Assembly: GCF_015694405.1 (NCBI RefSeq)
Contig: NZ_JADQDB010000003.1
Span: 124,001-188,000 of the forward strand
DNA length: 64,000 nt
Source of the DNA: Pelagibacterium limicola
Lineage (GTDB): Bacteria; Pseudomonadota; Alphaproteobacteria; Rhizobiales; Devosiaceae
Direction: 5' to 3'
Shown: one piece after another, positions 61,416-64,000 of the stretch
Layout of the letters: every line of letters begins with the position of its first letter
Numbering within the stretch: the first letter of the stretch is position 1
The notes under the pieces: model-generated
Databases searched by the model: none
Told to the model about the DNA's origin: nothing
Seen by the model: only the letters and a program-made list of their open reading frames with translations
Translations under genes and position numbers: made by a program

Positions 61416-63083
61416 TTAGGCGGCAATTTCAAATGCGGCGCGAACGAGTCGAGCCGTGTATTCGGTTTTCGGGTTGGTCAGGACCTCGCTGACCGGCCCC
61501 TGTTCGACAATCTTGCCGAACTGCATCACCATCACGCGGTGGCACAGAGCGCGGACGACCTTGAGGTCGTGCGAAATGAAAAGGTAGCTCAAGCCCTTCT
61601 CATCCTGGAGCTTGCGCAGCAGATCGATAATCTGGGCCTGCACCGAAAGATCGAGGGCCGAGGTGGGCTCATCGAGCAGGATGAACTCGGGTTCGAGCGC
61701 AATAGCGCGGGCGATGGCTATGCGCTGGCGCTGGCCGCCGGAGAATTCGTGCGGGAACCGCGTCAGGATGTTATCGGGCAGGCCGGCATCGCGCAGGGCC
61801 GCGCGGACGCGATCCACCCGCTCCCGGCCGTTGGCGCCGATATTGTTGACGATCAGTCCCTCCTCGATGATCTGGCGGATGGACATGCGGGGGTTGAGCG
61901 AAGCGAACGGATCCTGGAAGACGATCTGGATGCGTGAGCGCAGCGGGCGCATCTCGTTGCGCGACTTGTCGTGCAACGACTGGCCGTCGAAGAAAATCTC
62001 GCCGCCATTGTTCCGTATCAGGCGGATGAGAGCCTGGCCGAACGTCGTCTTGCCCGAGCCGGACTCGCCGACAAGCCCCAGCGTCTCATGACGCTGAAGC
62101 CTGATATCGAGATTGTCGACGGCGAGCAGTTCGAAATAATCAGGCTTGAAGAAGCCGCCGCGCTTCAGGGTAAAGGCCACCTTGACGCCCTTGCCTTCCA
62201 GAACGACCGGCTCGTCACCCTTAATCGGGTTGGCAACGCCCCTAGGCTCGGAGGCGAGAAGATGTTGCGTATAAGGATGCCGCGGGATGGAGAATAGGGC
62301 TTCAGTCTCGTTATGCTCCTGAACCGTGCCATTCTGCATCACATAGACGTATTCGGAGAACTGCCGGACAATGGTCAAGTCGTGGGTGATGAGGATCACC
62401 GCCATTCCGTACTTGTCCTTCAACCCCTTTATGAGATGGAGAATCTGCGCCTGAACCGTCACATCGAGCGCCGTTGTCGGCTCATCGGCGATCAGCACGT
62501 CGGGGCGGTTGGCGAGCGCCATGGCGATCATCACGCGCTGGCGCTGTCCGCCTGAGAGCTGGTGAGGATATTGCTTGAGTCGGGCCTCCGGTTCGGGAAT
62601 CTGCACCTCTTCGAGCAGCTGCTTGGCGCGCTCCATGGCCTCCTTGCGGGACATCTTGTTGTGCAGGTGCAGGATTTCGCAGATCTGCTGGCCGACGGTG
62701 TAAACCGGATTGAGCGAGCTCATCGGCTCCTGGAAGATCATGGCAACGTCGTTGCCGCGCAGCTTGCGCATGTCGTCTTCCTTCATGGAGACGATGTCCT
62801 TGCCGGCGAGCATAATCTTCGTCCCGGGAAGGATGGTGGCGCGCTTGGTGAGCAGCCGCATGATGGTCCGCGCGGTCACGGATTTGCCCGATCCGGATTC
62901 GCCGACAAGCGCGATGGTCTCGCCCTTGTGGAGTTGAAAGGAGACGTCGCGCACCGCGTTCACCGTGCCGCCTTCGACCTTGAAGTCGACCGCGACATTG
63001 CGGGCATCGAGGATCAGCTCCCGACCATGTTTGCCAAGGTCGTAACGTTCGGGGGGAGCGAGATTCGGTTGCGTTCCGGTCAT
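61416..63083 (-). CDS. Opp/Dpp-type ABC ATPase with two nucleotide-binding domains
   Basis: 555 residues, two tandem ATPase domains each with its own motifs: [25 protein letters not shown] and [13 protein letters not shown] in the first, then [26 protein letters not shown] and [13 protein letters not shown] in the second, with an oppD/F-type C-terminal extension after each. It powers a peptide-type importer, here most likely for an oligosaccharide given the GH4 genes (inference). ATG at 63083 with SD GAGGGAGAAG; 13 bases after the permease gene. Confidence 0.95.
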   Translation of the reverse strand: MTGTQPNLAPPERYDLGKHGRELILDARNVAVDFKVEGGTVNAVRDVSFQLHKGETIALVGESGSGKSVTARTIMRLLTKRATILPGTKIMLAGKDIVSMKEDDMRKLRGNDVAMIFQEPMSSLNPVYTVGQQICEILHLHNKMSRKEAMERAKQLLEEVQIPEPEARLKQYPHQLSGGQRQRVMIAMALANRPDVLIADEPTTALDVTVQAQILHLIKGLKDKYGMAVILITHDLTIVRQFSEYVYVMQNGTVQEHNETEALFSIPRHPYTQHLLASEPRGVANPIKGDEPVVLEGKGVKVAFTLKRGGFFKPDYFELLAVDNLDIRLQRHETLGLVGESGSGKTTFGQALIRLIRNNGGEIFFDGQSLHDKSRNEMRPLRSRIQIVFQDPFASLNPRMSIRQIIEEGLIVNNIGANGRERVDRVRAALRDAGLPDNILTRFPHEFSGGQRQRIAIARAIALEPEFILLDEPTSALDLSVQAQIIDLLRKLQDEKGLSYLFISHDLKVVRALCHRVMVMQFGKIVEQGPVSEVLTNPKTEYTARLVRAAFEIAA

Positions 63084-63096
63084 CTTCTCTTCTCCC

Positions 63097-64000
63097 TCAA
63101 TACGGATCGACGGCATCGCGCAGGCCGTCGCCCAGCGCGTTGAAGGCAAAGACGGTAATGAGCACGAAAACCACTGGCGAGAGTATCCAGGGATACGAGC
63201 CGATCACCGAGAAGGTGCCCGTATCTTGCAGCATCAGCCCCCAGGAGATAAGCGGCGGCTTGACGGCGAAGCCGAGGAAACCGAGGAAGCTTTCCAGTAA
63301 CACGACCGTCGGGATTGCTATCGTTACCGCGACGATGATGTGGCTCAAGACGTTGGGCAGAATGTGCCGCGTGATGATGCGAGCATCCCCCGACCCCACG
63401 GCAATTGCGGCGCGCACATATTCGATACGCGCCAACGCAAGGGTTTTCGAACGCACCTCGCGCGAGAGCTGCGCCCAGCCGAGTGCCGCCATGACCCCAA
63501 TCACGAAGGCGATGAACACATTGGATGGCGCCGTCACCGGGATCAGAGAGGTGAGCGCGAGATAGAGCGGCAACTGCGGGAAGGCCAGAACGAACTCAAC
63601 GAACCGCTGCAGCCAGGTATCGAGATGCCCGCCCAAATAGCCGGACGTAATGCCAACAAGCGTGCCGACGGTCGTCGTTATGGTCACCACGGCCAAGGCG
63701 ATCATGAGCGAGATGCGGGCGCCGTGGATGCCGCGCGAGAGAATGTCGCGGCCGAACTTGTCGGTACCCAGGAAATGCACGGGACGACCGTCCCTGGTCC
63801 CGAGAAAATGGATGTCGGCCGGGATCACCCAGAAAATCATGTACGGGTTGCCCTTTACGAAAAAGCCCATCGGGGTGGGATCGTCGAGGACCGGGCCGGT
63901 CAGAGGCTGGAAGGTAATGGGGTCGAACTCACCCGTTTCCCCGATCGGGTAGACGTGGGGAATGAGCGTGAAGTTGCCCTCGGGATCGGTAAAGCTGATC
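63097..64000 (-). CDS. Opp/Dpp-type ABC permease (DppC/AgpC-like), cut by the window edge
   Basis: At least 301 residues are visible; the frame is open to the right edge with coding-like sequence upstream of the Met at 63870 (DPITFQPLTGPVLDDPTP), so the true start is outside the window. Permease motifs are FLGTDKFGRDILSRGIHGAR and the EAA-like EYVRAAIAVGSGDARIITRH, with a C-terminal ISWGLMLQDTGTF. It forms the membrane channel with a DppB-like partner expected further right. Confidence 0.93.
   Translation of the reverse strand, partial: ISFTDPEGNFTLIPHVYPIGETGEFDPITFQPLTGPVLDDPTPMGFFVKGNPYMIFWVIPADIHFLGTRDGRPVHFLGTDKFGRDILSRGIHGARISLMIALAVVTITTTVGTLVGITSGYLGGHLDTWLQRFVEFVLAFPQLPLYLALTSLIPVTAPSNVFIAFVIGVMAALGWAQLSREVRSKTLALARIEYVRAAIAVGSGDARIITRHILPNVLSHIIVAVTIAIPTVVLLESFLGFLGFAVKPPLISWGLMLQDTGTFSVIGSYPWILSPVVFVLITVFAFNALGDGLRDAVDPY

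Overview
The window is about 60% GC, densely packed with genes, and fits an alphaproteobacterium of the Hyphomicrobiales (Rhizobiales) type. Supporting signs are the fdsGBA-fdhD-fdsD NAD-linked formate dehydrogenase operon, the guaB/MAPEG/rsmB/guaA block, a fused MotA/MotB pair of the alphaproteobacterial kind, and many ABC and TRAP uptake systems with local LysR, LacI, MarR and AraC regulators. The genus is not decided from sequence alone. There is no CRISPR array, rRNA or recognisable insertion sequence. One tRNA (Gln, CTG) lies at 30368-30441.

Layout. 1-4172: a LysR gene cut by the left edge, divergent from a TAXI-type TRAP transporter (binding protein and fused permease) joined to an amidohydrolase-2 family gene. 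4186-13503: a sugar-acid locus. It holds a UxuA-like dehydratase, a divergent LacI repressor, an RraA-like aldolase, one polypeptide that fuses the MalF-like and MalG-like permeases, a Tat-exported binding protein, an ATPase and an enolase-superfamily dehydratase. A nine-base palindromic core (AATATTATT) occurs in both divergent control regions. 13778-14628: ArsR plus SRPBCC pair. 14653-30270: mostly housekeeping (guaA, rsmB, MAPEG, guaB, GFA protein, Na/Pi symporter, motA/motB, phosphoesterase, lipid kinase, MFS exporter, rlmE, ppx/gppA, small secreted amidase-like protein).

30368-41290: behind tRNA-Gln comes an accessory block. A 510-base gene-poor stretch is followed by a 1085-residue natural fusion of a ThDP-dependent 2-oxoacid decarboxylase-like enzyme with an aldehyde dehydrogenase, then its MarR regulator with two tandem operators, a LysR gene, and a divergent operon of an M24-fold hydrolase lacking most metal ligands plus a complete Fbp/Afu-type ABC importer. 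41342-48312: LysR, fdsD, fdhD, fdsA, fdsB, fdsG. 48869-51682: FecBCD-type iron/siderophore or corrinoid importer whose permease gene is frameshifted in an A7 run. 52625-55266: flippase plus FemAB/BioF2-like acyltransferase. 55240-64000: a carbohydrate cluster with AraC, two GH4 glycosidases, a flavin-dependent tryptophan-halogenase family protein with all catalytic residues, a LysE exporter, and an Opp/Dpp-type ABC importer running off the right edge.

The best candidates for something undescribed are the decarboxylase-aldehyde dehydrogenase fusion with its retained internal ribosome binding site and tandem MarR operators; the halogenase placed inside a GH4/oligosaccharide uptake cluster; and the single-chain MalF-MalG permease.
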